Source of the DNA: Gonapodya prolifera JEL478
Taxonomy: Eukaryota; Monoblepharomycota; Monoblepharidomycetes; Monoblepharidales; Gonapodyaceae
Length of the DNA stretch: 64,000 nucleotides
NCBI GenBank assembly: GCA_001574975.1
Contig: KQ965827.1
Span: 62,001-126,000, forward strand
Direction: 5' to 3'
Shown piece by piece: positions 34,575 through 47,397 of this stretch. Under the pieces are notes generated by a model that did not search any database, was not told where the DNA came from, and was given only the letters and a program-made list of their open reading frames with translations. The translations under genes and the position numbers were made by a program. The stretch's first letter is position 1, and each line of letters starts with the position of its first letter.

Positions 34575-37500
34575 TCACACCGACTGATCCCCAACTTGCG
34601 CTTCACCGAGCGCTAGGTTTACAAGCCCGTCAAAGTCGAGTCGATCCAAGTCCTCCAGGTAGTATGCGGAAAGCAAGCGTTCCAGCACTTGCATTCGTGC
34701 GAAGCCACGCGCCGACTCCCGCTCCAAGGCTTGGAGGCGGCTCCGTAGGAGATCGACTTCTCCTCGTACACCACGTTTGATAGATAGCTCTCCATCCGTG
34801 GAAGCCACCAGAGTAGAGCTTGCAGGGGCCCCGCCTCCGCCATTAAAGAGATGTCGTTCCGAGGACACAGAGCCACCGATGAACGATAGGCGGTGGTCCT
34901 GTGAAAGGTTCCCTGAACCGGTCATGGGGATGAATCTGTCTCCTGTAGGAGTGGAGGGCTGGGGAATCGAAGGTCTCCGATCACTTGAGTACATTCCACC
35001 AGCGAACGTTTCACCGTCCGACGAAGAAGAACTATCGTCCGAACTGAGTCGGTCTCTGAGATTGGTAACGTAAGGACTTTCAAATCCCTGCGCGTTCGGT
35101 TTCTGAACTTTTCCACGGGTCCGCAGGGGTATGTCTTGGGTCTGCTTCCCCCCAGCAAGAGGAGATGAGGAGGGTGGTGCAACGGATGGTTGCATTTTAC
35201 TTTTCAACGAGTCTCCAGGTTCATCCACTCGCTTCGTGTCTTTGGACACGTTGGAGCGATGAAACGGTGTTGATTTACTGAAGAACCAACGTTGCATCTG
35301 AAATGACAGAGTTTCCGAAATGAACAGAAAGAAGGAAAAGAGAAAAGAGGAGAGGCACTCACCAGACCCCATGGATTCATCTTTTGTGTTCCGAAGAGTA
35401 CGATGTAAAGCCTATTGATGTCAACAGCACGCTCACAAACATTAAACGCCAATACAAATTTTAATCAAAGACTCACGCAAAGCTTCCCGTGGCGACACCT
35501 CCAAATGTACCGATGAAATTCGGCAAAGTAAAAGAGTACGTTCCAGAGGCAGTCGTCACGGTGTACGATTCGACCTTTATGGACCCGCTTGTTGTCGTGG
35601 CGACATTGCTTACAGACAGATCGGGGTTCATACGAATGATAGCCCTGACAGTCAAATAAAAAACGGTTAGTAACGTTTCCGCCACGGATTTGTCTTCAGC
35701 ACGTCTCTCACCAAACATTTCGCCCATAATCGGCGAATCCATCGTACACCTGTTGCGACCTCGCGCGCCACGACAAACTGATCTGGGTGCCACCAGACTG
35801 GCTCGTATCGGTCCGCGTGAAAGGAGCGTTGGCCACCACTGGAGACAGCATTGCATCAAAGTCGAACGAGAGGACCGATGGGTTTTTATCGAGAATAAAT
35901 GGCTACGGCGGAAGTGCGTGGCACAGTTGAGTTTTCATAAAAGAATGGTTTGTCGCAGACATCGCTCTCACCTTCCCCAGGAGCAGCCACTGCGGATTTG
36001 TGAAGCGAATATCAGTCGAGTTCGGGTCAGTGGACACATTCGTGGCGATCTCTGAAGAAGCTTGAAGTTCAACCCGCTCGACACCCGTGAGCGGATCAAA
36101 TTGAAAAGTGGAAGGAGGATTAAAGTAGAAGCACGGCCTGTGAAACATTAATCGCAAACGAGTCAGGTGACCGGGCCAAGCCAAATTGGAAGGCATCTGT
36201 GGAGAACTCACCATGAGTCGGGCCACTGAGCAAGCTGAGGAAAGTCTTTGCTTGTCAATCCTGTACCTGACGTGCCATTCTTCACCAGCGCGAATCGAGT
36301 CACTGAATTCGCGGGGCAGTTTCGGGTACCAGTTTTGGGCGCTGACCACGGATTGGTGATGCAGATGATGGACGAGATGTGAGGAGAGCAAATAACCACA
36401 GCTAGGGAAGCACCACAGTGACACAGTGGTCAGTTCTAGGTTACCGGGCAGAGCAGCATACGACCAAAACTCACGTGGAATCTGCACAGCCCCCACAATC
36501 GCCATGCCCTGTTCCATGACCGGTTTCGCCGTGACAAGCCTCTGGACATTGAAGACAATCCACGCAATCGCCGCGCCGAGGAGCACCAACACAATAAACA
36601 CATGCGCAAGGAGGTACCACGGCGACAGCCGCGGGTGGATCCTCTTGTCCAGCAAGAGCGACGCGCCCGTGAGGGCGTGCAAGTCGAACGCGGGCGGCGG
36701 ACTCGGCGTGGCCACCGCGCCGCGCACGTCGGGGGCGGATGTCTTGCGCCGCCGGGAAGACCCGTTGCCATTTCCCTCCGCCGCGGTGTCGCTGGACACC
36801 CCGCTGGGGGTCGGGAGCTGTTTGGCCTTTTTGCGCCGCCCGGCGCTGTGCATGGACAGCGTTCGGGCAAAGTCGCTGGGATCGAACTCGCCCGCGCCGC
36901 GCGGGACGAGCACAAGTGAGGATACGGACCGCGCGGCAGACACGAAGGATCGCGGTCGTTCTTTGGGTGGGCCGTCGCCCCGGTCGCGAGACCGTGCGCG
37001 GCGCGTGTCGGGAGGTTGGTCCGATGGGAGGCGTCGGCGGCCCGCAGGGCGCAGACTGCTACCTCCATCCGTTACCTAGATGGTGGGTTTGGTGTTTGGT
37101 GGTCAAAACACGTGCAGACGCCAACGCTGGGCATAAAAAACTCACATGCCCATCCAAATCCGACTCCTCCCCGCCAGACTTTGGGCCGTACAGATCCCAC
37201 GCGGCGTTGAGCGAGAGCGTGGACGTCCTGCGCAGCCTATCGCGCTCCCTGTCGCGCTCCGTCCTTTCCGGTCTCGCCGTTGCGGCGGCCTTGCCCTCAG
37301 ACTTGTCCACCCGCCCGAGCGACGTCTGCCGCCCGTGTCCCCTCTCCTTTCCAGCCCGCCCCGCGGTCCCATTCGGCGAGGGAGTCACCGTCAACTCGAC
37401 GGGCTGCCCGGGTGCCCACGAGTGTCGTTGCCGGCGGTCCGTGTCGGCCGAGCGCGTCCTGGCCCTCGACCCCGGTCGGGCGGCCGCGGCGCGTTCGGCA

Positions 37501-38744
37501 GGCGTCGGGGGGGCGGTGCGCGATGCTGTGCCCCCGGACCCCGTGGGGGGCTGCTTGGACGACCCGGCCGACACGTACAGCTCGGGGTCTGAATCGCCGC
37601 CCCCGCCGGGCGTGGTGGCGCCCGACCGCGTCACGAAGGAGGCGGTCAGGTCCGCGACGGGGGGGAGTTTGGGACGTGTGTCGAAGGGGTCGGTTGGGGA
37701 GGGGTCGCGGGAGGGTAAGGCGGAGGATGACGTGGATGGCGGGAGTGCGAGCGACATGGAGGGCGGGCGTGGGCCCCCACGTCCGCGAGCAGGTGCGGGA
37801 GGTTGTGGGAATTCGATGGGTTCGGGTTGGGGGACGAACTGGCGCGCGCCACCGCCTCCGCCTTCGCCTCTCCCAGATGGGGGCATGGCTGCTCGGAAGT
37901 GGTGCGGGGGTGTAGATGCGCGGGTTGACATCAGGGATTCCTTGGAGCGCTTTGCGTTGACGGTGCGGGTGGTCGACCCGGGTACGTGAGGGGTGATGGG
38001 TGGAGATTCGGCGGGCTTTGATGGTCGCCGGCCACTGCCAGTGCCCGTTCCGGCAGCAGCGGCGGCAGCAGCAGCAGAGCTCCCATCGTCCGAGTACTTT
38101 GACGCAGTGCGCTTCGGGGGCCGGCCCTTATTCTTGCTGGCGACGCTTCCCGATGCAGGGAGTTGTGAGGAAGGGGTTTGCGCAGACTTTGATGCGCCCG
38201 ACTTCTTCTCGCGGCCGGTGGACGACTTGCGTTCCGCTTTGCTGGACGATCCCGATCCGACCGAGTCGCCAAGGGCCGCCGGGTAGGCGAATTGGTCCTG
38301 GTGGTCGTGGAGGGAGACCAGCGAGGGCCACGACAGGGGAGCACCCGGGTTCCCGGGCGAGTCCGGGAGCGGCGAGTGCAGCTGCGAGGGGTGCGTCGAG
38401 CCTGCAACGCCCTGCCGCGGTCTGGAGGAGCTTCCGGGAGCCAGGCGCGGAGAATTGGGCACGGGCGACATTGGCGAAATCATGGACCGCTGCGACTGCG
38501 GGGACTCCGAGCGCTCCCTGCGTCCGCCCAGGCCCGGAATCTGGATCGCCAGCTCAGCAGCGTTTGCCGTCCTCGCCCTCTGCCCCGACCTTGCGCTTGC
38601 TTGGTTGGATCCGACGGTGGCCGCGATGGACGACTGGGGAGACCCGTACATGCCGCCCGCCCAGTCGCCGTACGATGCCCCCTGCTGCCCACGCTGAGCG
38701 GGCGGCGGCCACTGCGATGCTGCGCTTCCGCGTGGGTCTGCCAT
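34575..38744 (-). CDS. large two-pass membrane protein with disordered cytoplasmic arms
   Basis: The first exon, 38744 to about 37147, is a long disordered arm (MADPRGSAASQWPPPAQRG; ends SGGEESDLDGH). It splices in phase to VTDGGSSLRPAGRRRLPSD (36940-37074). The first membrane span is YLLAHVFIVLVLLGAAIAWI. An extracellular part follows over several exons, with Cys and N-glycosylation sites: SPHISSIICITNPWSAPKTG, CFYFNPPSTFQFDPLTGVER, SEIATNVSTDPNSTDI. The second span is SFTLPNFIGTFGGVATGSFA, running on into LYIVLFGT. The inner tail is Ser-rich and ends in a predicted coiled coil (GEVDLLRSRLQALERESARG) before the stop at 34575. More than 1100 residues. It may be a sensor or wall-contact protein; no family recognised. 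Middle exon limits are approximate. Confidence 0.6.
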
Positions 38745-39758
38745 GTGCTCCGCGTGTCCGGATCACACTCCACACTCCACACGTCAAATCCGGCAGCCTG
38801 CGACTCCTGCACAACAAGTACGGCACCGCGCAGAGATTATTGTGCGCCTATGGAGCAATCGGCCTGTTCGCGATGGAGTGTTGTGGGGGATGGGGTGGAA
38901 GGCAGACGCCACTCTCCTTTTTTTCAAGGTTCATTTCACTTGTGCCCAAATCAGGTTGCACTTTTCACCCACACAAAACACCCCCGCGTCCACCAACCAG
39001 ACACATGCAGCAAAATAATTTCTCTCCCCCACGCGTGCCTCGGCTACCAAAGGCCAAGTGGGGTGATCGAGGTGCTGACAGCCGGGTCGCTTGTGTCGTC
39101 GCGGACTGCGAGTGTGGGCGGGGGGGATTGGAAGAAGCAAAGAGCGGGATATGCGCGTTTCGGAAAATGTCTCGGACAAAGACAAGACGAAGGAGAGCGT
39201 GCAACGTGGGAGTCCCCAAAACGTGAGTGGCCACAGAGCGACCACAGCCGTCAAGCGAACCTCATCTCGGTTCCGCACTGAGCGCATCGAAAGACGCACG
39301 GCTCTGACGGTGACCTCATTTGTACTGGCATACTTCGCTGATTGCGAGAGGATCGAATGAACTCCTGCAGTGCACAGCCGGAACCACTCAATGGATGTAC
39401 GAATAGCATTGCGACTCAGAATACATCATTGCCTGGACGTCATCCACTGCGTTCTGCTGATTTCATGCATTGCGCTTACATCTCTCTCAATCCCAAAGTG
39501 TAAACCTGTAGCATGTTGGCGATCCAGGCCGCTCCAGAATTGTTGAGAGGTGGAGGCAGTCATTATCACATCGCCACCTCTAGAACACATACTTTGGAAG
39601 GTCAGAGCATAATGTACCATGTACCCAGAACAAGGCACGGTCGGCGGGCCCTCAGCAATTTGATCGGCAAAAGATTTAGCCACCAATTACCCGGCCTACC
39701 TTCCCGAGCCTGGAGGACCCACCTGTCTTTGACGGCTCCAATCAACACCCAAATCCCA
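38745..39758. promoter_or_regulatory. divergent upstream region
   Basis: About 1 kb between the start of the large membrane protein (minus) and the thioesterase (plus). No supported gene or motif. Confidence 0.3.
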
Positions 39759-41625
39759 ATGTCCCACCAGCCAGAACCACACCACCAGGCAAACGGCACC
39801 GCCAATGGACACCAGGACGAGCACGGAGACATCTACGGTACGTCACCTTCCAATTTTTACTTCCGGATGTCGATTCCGAAACCCATCAGACTCCCAAATT
39901 ATTGGAAACCTCATCATTCACCGCCGCTCTTGCCCGTCGCCTGCTCTACCTCCACCTCCATCCCCATCCTGGCCCTTGTTCCATCAGCTCAAGCAATGAC
40001 CTACACCTACTCACACACCACGACCATCCCGGCCCCGCCCGAGCTCGGCGGGGACAAGACGTACGCGATCCTCAAGGGTACGATCGACGAGCACTTTGTT
40101 TCGAGCTGGGCGCCCTTTGGGGGGTACATTCTGGCGCTGTGTGTTGAAGGTGAAGACGCGTGTTCGGGACCCCAAAACGGGTGTGTGGTGAACCCTTACA
40201 ACGACCGTCTTTGTGTTGTGGACTCTAGCGGTTCGGTTTGAAGTGCGGAGACTGGGACTGGACAAGCGGTTTCACGGTGAGTGAATTCAACGCAGCATAT
40301 GTGGCAACAATTCCCTTTGACGCTCCATCTTCGGCCCACCACCACCACCACCACGCCAAAACCCCACCAGAGCCCATCGCTATGGGCGCCACACTCGTCC
40401 AAGCGGGCCGCGACGGCCCGTTCGTGGCCTCTGTCCACCCCATCCGGGTGGGCGGGCGGTTCGCCTTCTTCGAGGTCGCGCTCCGGCAGGCCGCGCCACC
40501 TCCACGAGGGGCTGCGACTAATGCTAACGGGCCCGCAGATGAGACGACACCGCAATACGTCACGATGGCCACGGGCCGCGTGACCATGTCCGACCTGACC
40601 CTCGAGCAGGGCGCCTACACCATCCTGTCCAACGACGGGCGCACGCCCGTAACCTCTCCCTTCGACCCGCCCGTGTTCCAGTGGCCCTGGATGGCGGACT
40701 ATCCGCAAGGAACCGGCGCCAGTGCCGCGCCAGGTCCGTCCCCGTTCCCGCCCGACTCGGCCACCCCGTGGGACCCGTCCAAGCGGGTGGGTCTTGGCCT
40801 TCCCCCGCTGTCCGCGTGCCACCCGCGCTCGTGGAACGAGAAGCACGGGTGGAAGGTGTCGACGCGGACAGGCAAGAGCATGGAGCATCTAATCGAGACG
40901 CGGGATATGCCTTACAGGGAGGGCGAGTATTACTCGCTGGAGAGTGGCGGGGACTGGTGTAAGTGGGTCAGGGTGAGTTTCGATTCTTCGTTGAGTGCGC
41001 TGTGCACCGGACTGCGCTGGCCGCTGTCTCGAGAGCGCTGCCTGACCCCGTTTCACTTTCCCGGGGATGATTCAGCTGCTCCCGCCCGCATCCTCGCCCC
41101 ACACTACCTCCAGTTTGGCCTTTTTCAGCGACTACTGGAACTCCATCGTGGGGTGGGTGCGCAGACCTTCGGATAAAGATGGGTTCATGCCGGTGAGTAA
41201 ATCGGAATGCGTGAGGGAGGGCAGAGTGTTTAATCCCCACTGTTTGGGCTTTTAACGACAAAAAGACGATCGAGTTCCAAATCCAGTACGTATGCGTGTT
41301 TCCCCTCCTTCCTTACCGCTCGGAGCCACTCTGACGTTTTCACATTCAAGGTTCCGCTCAATCCCCAAACCCACCACGCAATGGCTCCTCCTCTGCACGC
41401 GAAACCGCATGGCGACGCACGGGAAACGAGAGTGGGACGTGGAAATATGGGACGAGGAGGGCAGGTTGCTGTCGGTTGCAAGGTGAGCGGAGGGGTCGGG
41501 GGGACCAAGTTGCGTGGTTGGTTTTGGTTCAATGACATATTTTGGGATAAAGGCAACTGTGTGCGACAGCGAGCTCCAAGAACGCGTACAGGTTGGCGGA
41601 GAAGGGAGCCAAGGGGGAGGAGTGA
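39759..41625 (+). CDS. acyl-CoA thioesterase-like (4HBT_3) protein
   Basis: Start ATG 39759 (MSHQPEPHHQANGTANG), then an intron. The first hot-dog half carries GTIDEHFVSSWAPFGGYILA, matching the DHF...NGGYI motif of TesB/4HBT_3 proteins. It continues with GATLVQAGRDGPFVASVHPI and FAFFEVALRQA. The second half has YSLESGGDWCKWVR, FSDYWNSIVGWVRRPSD, then short exons and WDVEIWDEEGRLLSVAR. It ends with QLCATASSKNAYRLAEKGAK, stop at 41623-41625. This family hydrolyses acyl-CoA or acts on related thioesters. It is longer than bacterial members because of Pro-rich insertions near the middle (about residues 190-220). Exon limits around 40150-40270 are uncertain. Confidence 0.65.
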
Positions 41626-41901
41626 ATGCGGAGATTGGGAAAAATGCTTTCTTGCACCACTTGGCACCACTATTGTTCATGTAATTTAGACACCTCTCGC
41701 ATATATATATAGAGACTCATCAAGCATCAAAGAGCAGTCCGAACTAAGCACATCTCTCGAATCTCTTCGCAGCCTCGATCCCTTTCCTGCTAGGAGGCAC
41801 AAGCCTTTCGTGGGAGGCAACTTCTCCACTGACCACCGATCGGATCCCAGCGCCGACGGACGGATGACGCGGCCCATTCCCCTCACTCGCCAGGCCAGAA
41901 A

Positions 41902-43706
41902 ATGTCGCAGCAGGACATCGAAACGCTGTCGGCGCCGTTGACACTTCCGTGTGGAGTCATATTGAAGAATCGTCTGGGGAAAGCGCCATTGGTGAGGCTG
42001 CATCTGCATTACGATCTTTTTTCCCCCGATCCGAAAATCTCGACGCGACGCGACTACGGTGCTTTCAGACAGAGCTCCTTGCGGACGCTCGCACGAACCT
42101 CCCCAATGAAAGGCACTTCAACGTTTACCGGCGATGGGCAAGGGGGGGTTACGGGTTGATCGTCACGGGCAACGTGCAGGTGGATCGCAAAGCCATGGAG
42201 GCGTCTAGGAATGTCGCCATCGAGCGGCAAGACGAGAAGGACATGGAGCTGTACATTCGGTATGCAAAGGCCGCCAAAGAAAACGGCGCAAGAGCTCTCG
42301 CGCAGGTGAGCAGGGGTCTGTCTGAATCCTGGCTTGTGTGCGTTGCTGAGCAATGTTCGTTTCGAAAAGTTGAATCACGCCGGACGACAAACCCCTCGTG
42401 CCGTGAACCCTCGTCCCAAAGCCCCATCGGACGTAAAACTTTCCCTAAAGGGAATCCCTCCGGCTTTGGTCTCTACTCCTATCGCTATGACGACAGAAGA
42501 GGTTCAACAAGTTCGAGATCGGTTCATTGCGGCGGCGGGGTTCTGTCAGAAGGCGGGGTTCGACGGCGTTCAGATTCACGCTGCACACGGATACCTCATT
42601 TCGCAGTTTTTAAACCCTCATGTAAACGTGAGCAGGACAGACCAGTACGGAGGGCCGCTGGAAAACCGAATGCAACTTCTCAAGGAAATCGTGGAGGGTG
42701 TTCGCAGTCTTTGCGGACCAGGGTTCATTGTGTCCGTGAAACTGAACTCGTCAGATTTCCAAAAGCATGGGGCGTCAGAGCAAGATAACATTCTCGTGCT
42801 GGAAATGCTTGAACAGAGTCTGTGTGACTTTGTAGAAGTCAGCGGGTGAGTCTGTCCAGGCAGCTTGTTGTTGATTGTTGCATTCTTACCAGTTACTCAC
42901 GTGACCACCAGAGGAAGTTGTGAGTTTCAACGTTTCCATTGTTAGGAAAGTACCCAGTCTCACTATTTCGGGGTGGGGGTTCTCTTTATGCAGACGAGGC
43001 ACCTGCTCTTTTGGGGCATGTCAAGAAGGAGAGCACCAAAAAGCGGGAAGCATACTTTTTGGATTTTGCATCTGAAGCACGCAAAACTGTCAAAAAGATG
43101 CCATTAATGATCACTGGAGGATTTCGCACGCGCTCAGTGATGGCAGAAGGTGATATGGTACATGTTTGTGTCACCTAATTGCTAAACTCTAACAAAACAA
43201 AACTCCACAGCAATTCGAAGTGGCGACGCTGATCTCATTGGTTTGGGGCGCCCCGTGTGTCTTCACCCTGAGATTGCAGTCGCCCTTCTTTCGAATCCGT
43301 ACAAAACCTTCACGGTGCCTTCACCCAAAATAGATTGGGACCAAGTTCGTACCGAGACCCCCATGATTGGTAATGGTGAGAGCCTCTGGTACTCTGCACA
43401 AATACATCGCCTTGCAGACGGGATGGAGCCAGACGAGGAGATGGCCCCAATATACTTTACAATGGTCTGGGCGCCAAGGCAGTTGGTGTACGAGCCGGCG
43501 ACATTTTTCCCCACCAACGTCGTTTGGTATGTCTGAACTGGCGTCCCTTTGCACCTTCGAGCGTTGAACTTACGGGCCGCTTCCGTCTCAGGGCACTTGC
43601 ATGGCCGGTGAAAAAAGCGCACCACGTTTTTCGACTGACGCTTGCTGCTGGAGTGGTCGCCGCTGCAACAGCAACAGGAATACTCGTGTCCCGCAACCGT
43701 GCCTGA
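41902..43706 (+). CDS. NADH:flavin oxidoreductase (Old Yellow Enzyme) with C-terminal membrane anchor
   Basis: Exons 41902-41991, 42069-42305 and 42370-42845 are followed by a region of unclear short exons at about 42846-42950 and two more exons. The FMN-binding TIM barrel is clear: NRLGKAPLTELLADARTN, RWARGGYGLIVTGNVQVD, LNHAGRQTPR. The substrate-site motif is GVQIHAAHGYLISQFLNP, followed by SRTDQYGGPLENRM. MITGGFRTRSVMAE and DADLIGLGRPVCLHPE form the phosphate-binding end. OYEs reduce activated C=C bonds using NAD(P)H. An extra exon adds a hydrophobic end (LTLAAGVVAAATATGILVSR) before the stop at 43704-43706. This is a likely tail anchor, unusual for this normally soluble family. Confidence 0.85.
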
Positions 43707-44396
43707 CATATGGTTAATGTTTGACGTCGCTACTTTATTTTAATTTTGATTGCCGTTCGTTCGCGAAGAAGGCGAAGTGGTTTATGACAATCCCCCTTGG
43801 AGTCCGTGCGCCGTTCAGTTAAATGTTCCAATCGAGGTCACATCCCTCCAATTAACTAACTTGCGATACATTTGCCGTTGTTGGTATTTCCTGCAGCCTC
43901 TGAAAGTGCGTGAAACTTTACCTTTTGATCCTTCTCCCTCACTTGATCCTCAAACGGGTGTTCGGGGTCGAGGTGGAGGTGGAGTGTATTCATTTTCGCC
44001 ATCGAAAGGTTCAAGGGAGACAGGGAGAGGGAAAAAGATCAAGACCTTTGCTCTCGTCTCTATCGTATTGATATTACCGATTAAGTGGTTGTTAGTGCGA
44101 ACTTGCGCCGCTCAAAGATGGACGCGCCAAAAACACATCTCCAGACAAATCAACGGAAATCCAGCCCACCATCTCCAAGTGAATTCAATTACAGCATAGA
44201 GCGTGGCATCGTTTCACCATTGCTTGAACGGGTGGATTCGTCCTGACGTATGTTCACTGAATCCGTTCCCAAGTTCCATGTGATCTTTGAAGGCGATTGT
44301 CTTGAATTCCTTTTCCTCCGGCGTACCCACTTTCCATTCCGTAGGTTTTGACCGCTCGCTGGCCCATCTTCCGTTGTTGAGTCACCCTAAACGGTG
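43707..44396. other. no confident gene
   Basis: A plus-strand frame (43750-44199) includes a hydrophobic stretch (TFALVSIVLILPIKWLLV) but lacks an ATG start and family signs. Probably intergenic. Confidence 0.3.
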
Positions 44397-45358
44397 ATGA
44401 TGATGGACCCAGTACCCGCCTCGAGCGTGAAGCGCTCGAGCAAGGAGCGCAGATTCTTATGCCCAGGTACTTGCGCGCTTTTGCGTGGAATATCAAATGA
44501 CATCGCGTCTAAAAAGTTCCGGTTCCATGGCGATGAACAGGATGTCGGAAGCTCTTCACGAGGAAAGGTTGTAGGAGACGCACATTTTCGATATCATTCA
44601 ATAAGTGAAAATACCTACTTTACTCCTCAGACGTAATGAACCGCCACAGACGAAGAACTTGTCCCGCAAGGTCCCCGGCCCGGTCTGAGAGGAGCTCGGC
44701 AAGCAGAGAAGGAGCTTACGATGATTTGGCGAATAATAGTGATACACCCGGAGTGACATTGCCTGGAAACAACGGTCGGATGTCTGAAGAAGATTCGGAG
44801 TCTGAGGACGACGACAACTCAAGCTCATGTAAATTGTTTCTGATGTCGAAATTGGGTGAATTCGTCTCAAAACACCCGTAAATTCTCTGGGACTAGACTT
44901 CTCCCAGGAAGCTCCACACGTCACTCATCCACAGTCTGGTTCCGAGGGCCCCTTTCGACAATCACCCGAAAGAAGTACCGAACTTACCAACCTCCCTCCT
45001 CGGATGCCAACTCTGCAGGCTTTTCCACCTTCCCACGCTCAAAGCGCCCCGGTTTCGTCAATCTCGGTGAACAGAGGGACATCCCCTCGACCATCATATG
45101 GTTCTGCACCTCCCTTTTTGGAACCATCCGCCCGCCCACCGTCGCCTAATCCTGTCGTACCGTATCGCGTTTGATATTGCATAATATGGTGAGCTCCGAA
45201 TTTTTCTTCTGTTTCGGAAAGGTACCGACGCCCCACCCGTGACATTCCCTGTTTCTGCCGCCAGCCCTCTCCGGTGCCATGATGTGCTAAATGTGCTTGC
45301 CGCATGGCCGGAGTCGCTCGAACTTCGAAATCTAGCACAGGCTTTGCACGAACTTTGA
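44397..45358 (+). CDS. disordered orphan protein
   Basis: ATG 44397 opens MMMDPVPASSVKRSSKERRF. Plausible exons follow in phase. One is VMNRHRRRTCPARSPARSER to SESEDDDNSSS. The next starts SPHVTHPQSGSEGPFRQSP and runs to PSARPPSPNP. The last, near 45223, ends VLNVLAAWPESLELRNLAQA-LHEL, stop at 45358. Basic, then acidic, then Pro/Ser-rich, with a helical C-terminus. No family recognised. The junction to the last exon is not settled, so the model is tentative. Confidence 0.4.
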
Positions 45359-45849
45359 TCGTCAGATGACCGCTTTATCCCCCCCCCCCTTTTGTCGTTC
45401 TTGTCCTTGGCGATGGCCCCTCATCTGTCTCTCCCACATGAGTCATTTACCACCTCCGAGGCAAATCGAAGTCCATTGCCGCCCCCGGACAAGCACATGG
45501 TCATATTTATTACTATCTTAATCTCAATCAGTTATTTCACTCATGGTTACACTCGTCAAGTGAGCAATGAATGTGGGATTAGAAGGAAGACGGTAACTGC
45601 GCGTTGACATGAGTCATTTCATCGTCATCAAGACCGGGAATGAAACCAAAGAATGAGGGAGCGCTTTGCTCCATAACTTTCCGGTACCTGCTTTCCCAAA
45701 CTACCTTTCATTATTTTCCAGCCAGCCCAGCCCAGCATCGCAAAGACAGCCAGAGCTCACGGGAAGAGTAGCAGCAAACGAAGACCCGACTGAAACAATC
45801 CACCTCAAATAACGAGCATTGAACCCGTTCGCGCGCTCATATGTGAGCG

Positions 45850-46854
45850 TTATTTGGCGAGAACAGGCTCACGAGTCAGATCATCTCCAGCGTACAGGTT
45901 GATTAATCGTTTTGCACTGATCCTGGAGACTGTTTCTTGCACAGAAGTTGCAACGAGTATCGTTTCGGGCCAGAATTGTGTGGAAGAGCTTGACCACAAC
46001 TGTGTCCGAAGTCCATTCGCCGATCCACCTTGGCAACCAGTCAATTTCCTTTCCCACCGTTCTGCAACAGCTGTTCATTCATTTCTGGACTATCATTGCA
46101 ATTGTCCGGTCAAAGGTAACCCTGCCCGTTGAGGCCCACCGTCCCCACTATTGAAAGGCCTTTTCGAATAAGATTGCATGCCACTGTTTTTATGTTCTAG
46201 CTTCATTTGTTTCCTAGTTCCTCCGTACCCGTGTAGTCTCCCCAAAGTTCCGACGTTTTCGCCAACCTCGGTGCTTATAGTTCTGCATCTTTGTCGGATT
46301 CCATAATTTCGTGCAGCTTTGACTTCGACTATGACGGTGAGATCGGCCCATTCAGTGTAAGCGCTGTCAAGCGGGGAAAGTGATATCTCCACACCCTCTG
46401 ATCCAGTCCCTGCAACCCTGTGCCCATCGGAATGATGTGTACCACTAAGTCTTCATGAAGTGACTTGTTTTCTTCGGTTGAAACGTGGAGTGCAAGGAAA
46501 AAAGTTTCGAGCGGTGCTTGTTGCCCTTCGAACTGCTTCGCCACTGGCGAAATTTGTCGCCACCTTAGAAGCAACAATTTTTTCCGATGAGCCTTTCTAT
46601 CACCAACTGCAGCTGTAGTACTGTCGTGTTTCCTAACATTCAACAGGGGGGAATATGCTGTGTAGTGGGTCGAACACGTTTCCAGTCATGTGGTGGGTAA
46701 TAAAGGGAAGAAATAGTGAAAACTCGAAAACAGTGTTCCAAAGCATGGTTACAGTATCTACTGCTGAAGGTTTCCATGGATCTAACGTTCTCTTGGTCAC
46801 AATAATTTCGTGGGCGGCACATGTGGCACGGTTGTCTGATACAAAATATCGCAA
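45850..46854 (-). pseudogene. coding-like minus-strand fragments, possibly decayed
   Basis: Several minus-strand segments look protein-like but do not join cleanly. They are KQFEGQQAPLETFFLALHVS (about 46540), SAYTEWADLTVIVEVKAARN (about 46350), EIDWLPRWIGEWTSDTVVVK (about 46050) and SRISAKRLINLYAGDDLTRE, ending at 45850. The stretch EWADLTVIVEVKAAR faintly recalls the substrate-side region of fungal FunK1-type kinases, but too little remains to name it. It may be a real gene with misjudged introns. Confidence 0.25.
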
Positions 46855-47397
46855 GGAAGGGGGCAGGAAGCAGGGGAGGTGATTTCAGACTTGAATTACA
46901 TAAATAAATGTGAATGCGATGAATGAGGGCGTGATGAATCTATGTGGAAACCAGCCCGACATATTTTATCCGGTCTGCCCTCTTTCCTTTTGGCTGAAGT
47001 CTGAACGCAAGTAGGATCTATCCGTTATTCGACATTCATTGTGTTTGACTGAGGATCGGCCCTAAGAGTTGAGGTAGGTATCTTCTGATGTGATGCAGTG
47101 CTGCTGGCGCTTCTGAATGTATGAATCGCGCTCCGGAAACAGGTCAACCACGATAGTTCACCAGCCGCTGTGTGCCAGTGGCTGTATTCACTTTCGAAAG
47201 ACGTCAACCGGGCGTGCTCTCGCTTTTCGGCGCGTACCAAGAGCGGAACAGTTCGCGTTGAATCAGAGCGATACCGGACGACAACGTTGCTGTCATTTAA
47301 ATTTGTTCGTAGATCCATCCAATTGAAGCTTCTACTCTCGCTCGACCCTAATATCTCTGGTCCCCTTCCACCTTGCTTCCCAGAACGCAAGGACGAT
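46855..47397. other. upstream region of anillin-like gene
   Basis: The frame is open in phase upstream of ATG 47398 from 47170, without an earlier good start. No other feature supported. Confidence 0.3.

Noticed and set aside
36739-37989. Long plus-strand open frame (416 codons)
   Set aside because: Shadow of the large membrane protein on the minus strand, whose exons join in phase and carry membrane spans.
38000-39281. Two overlapping plus-strand frames of 300-400 codons
   Set aside because: Antisense to the disordered first exon of the same membrane protein; Arg/Pro/Cys-rich shadow composition.
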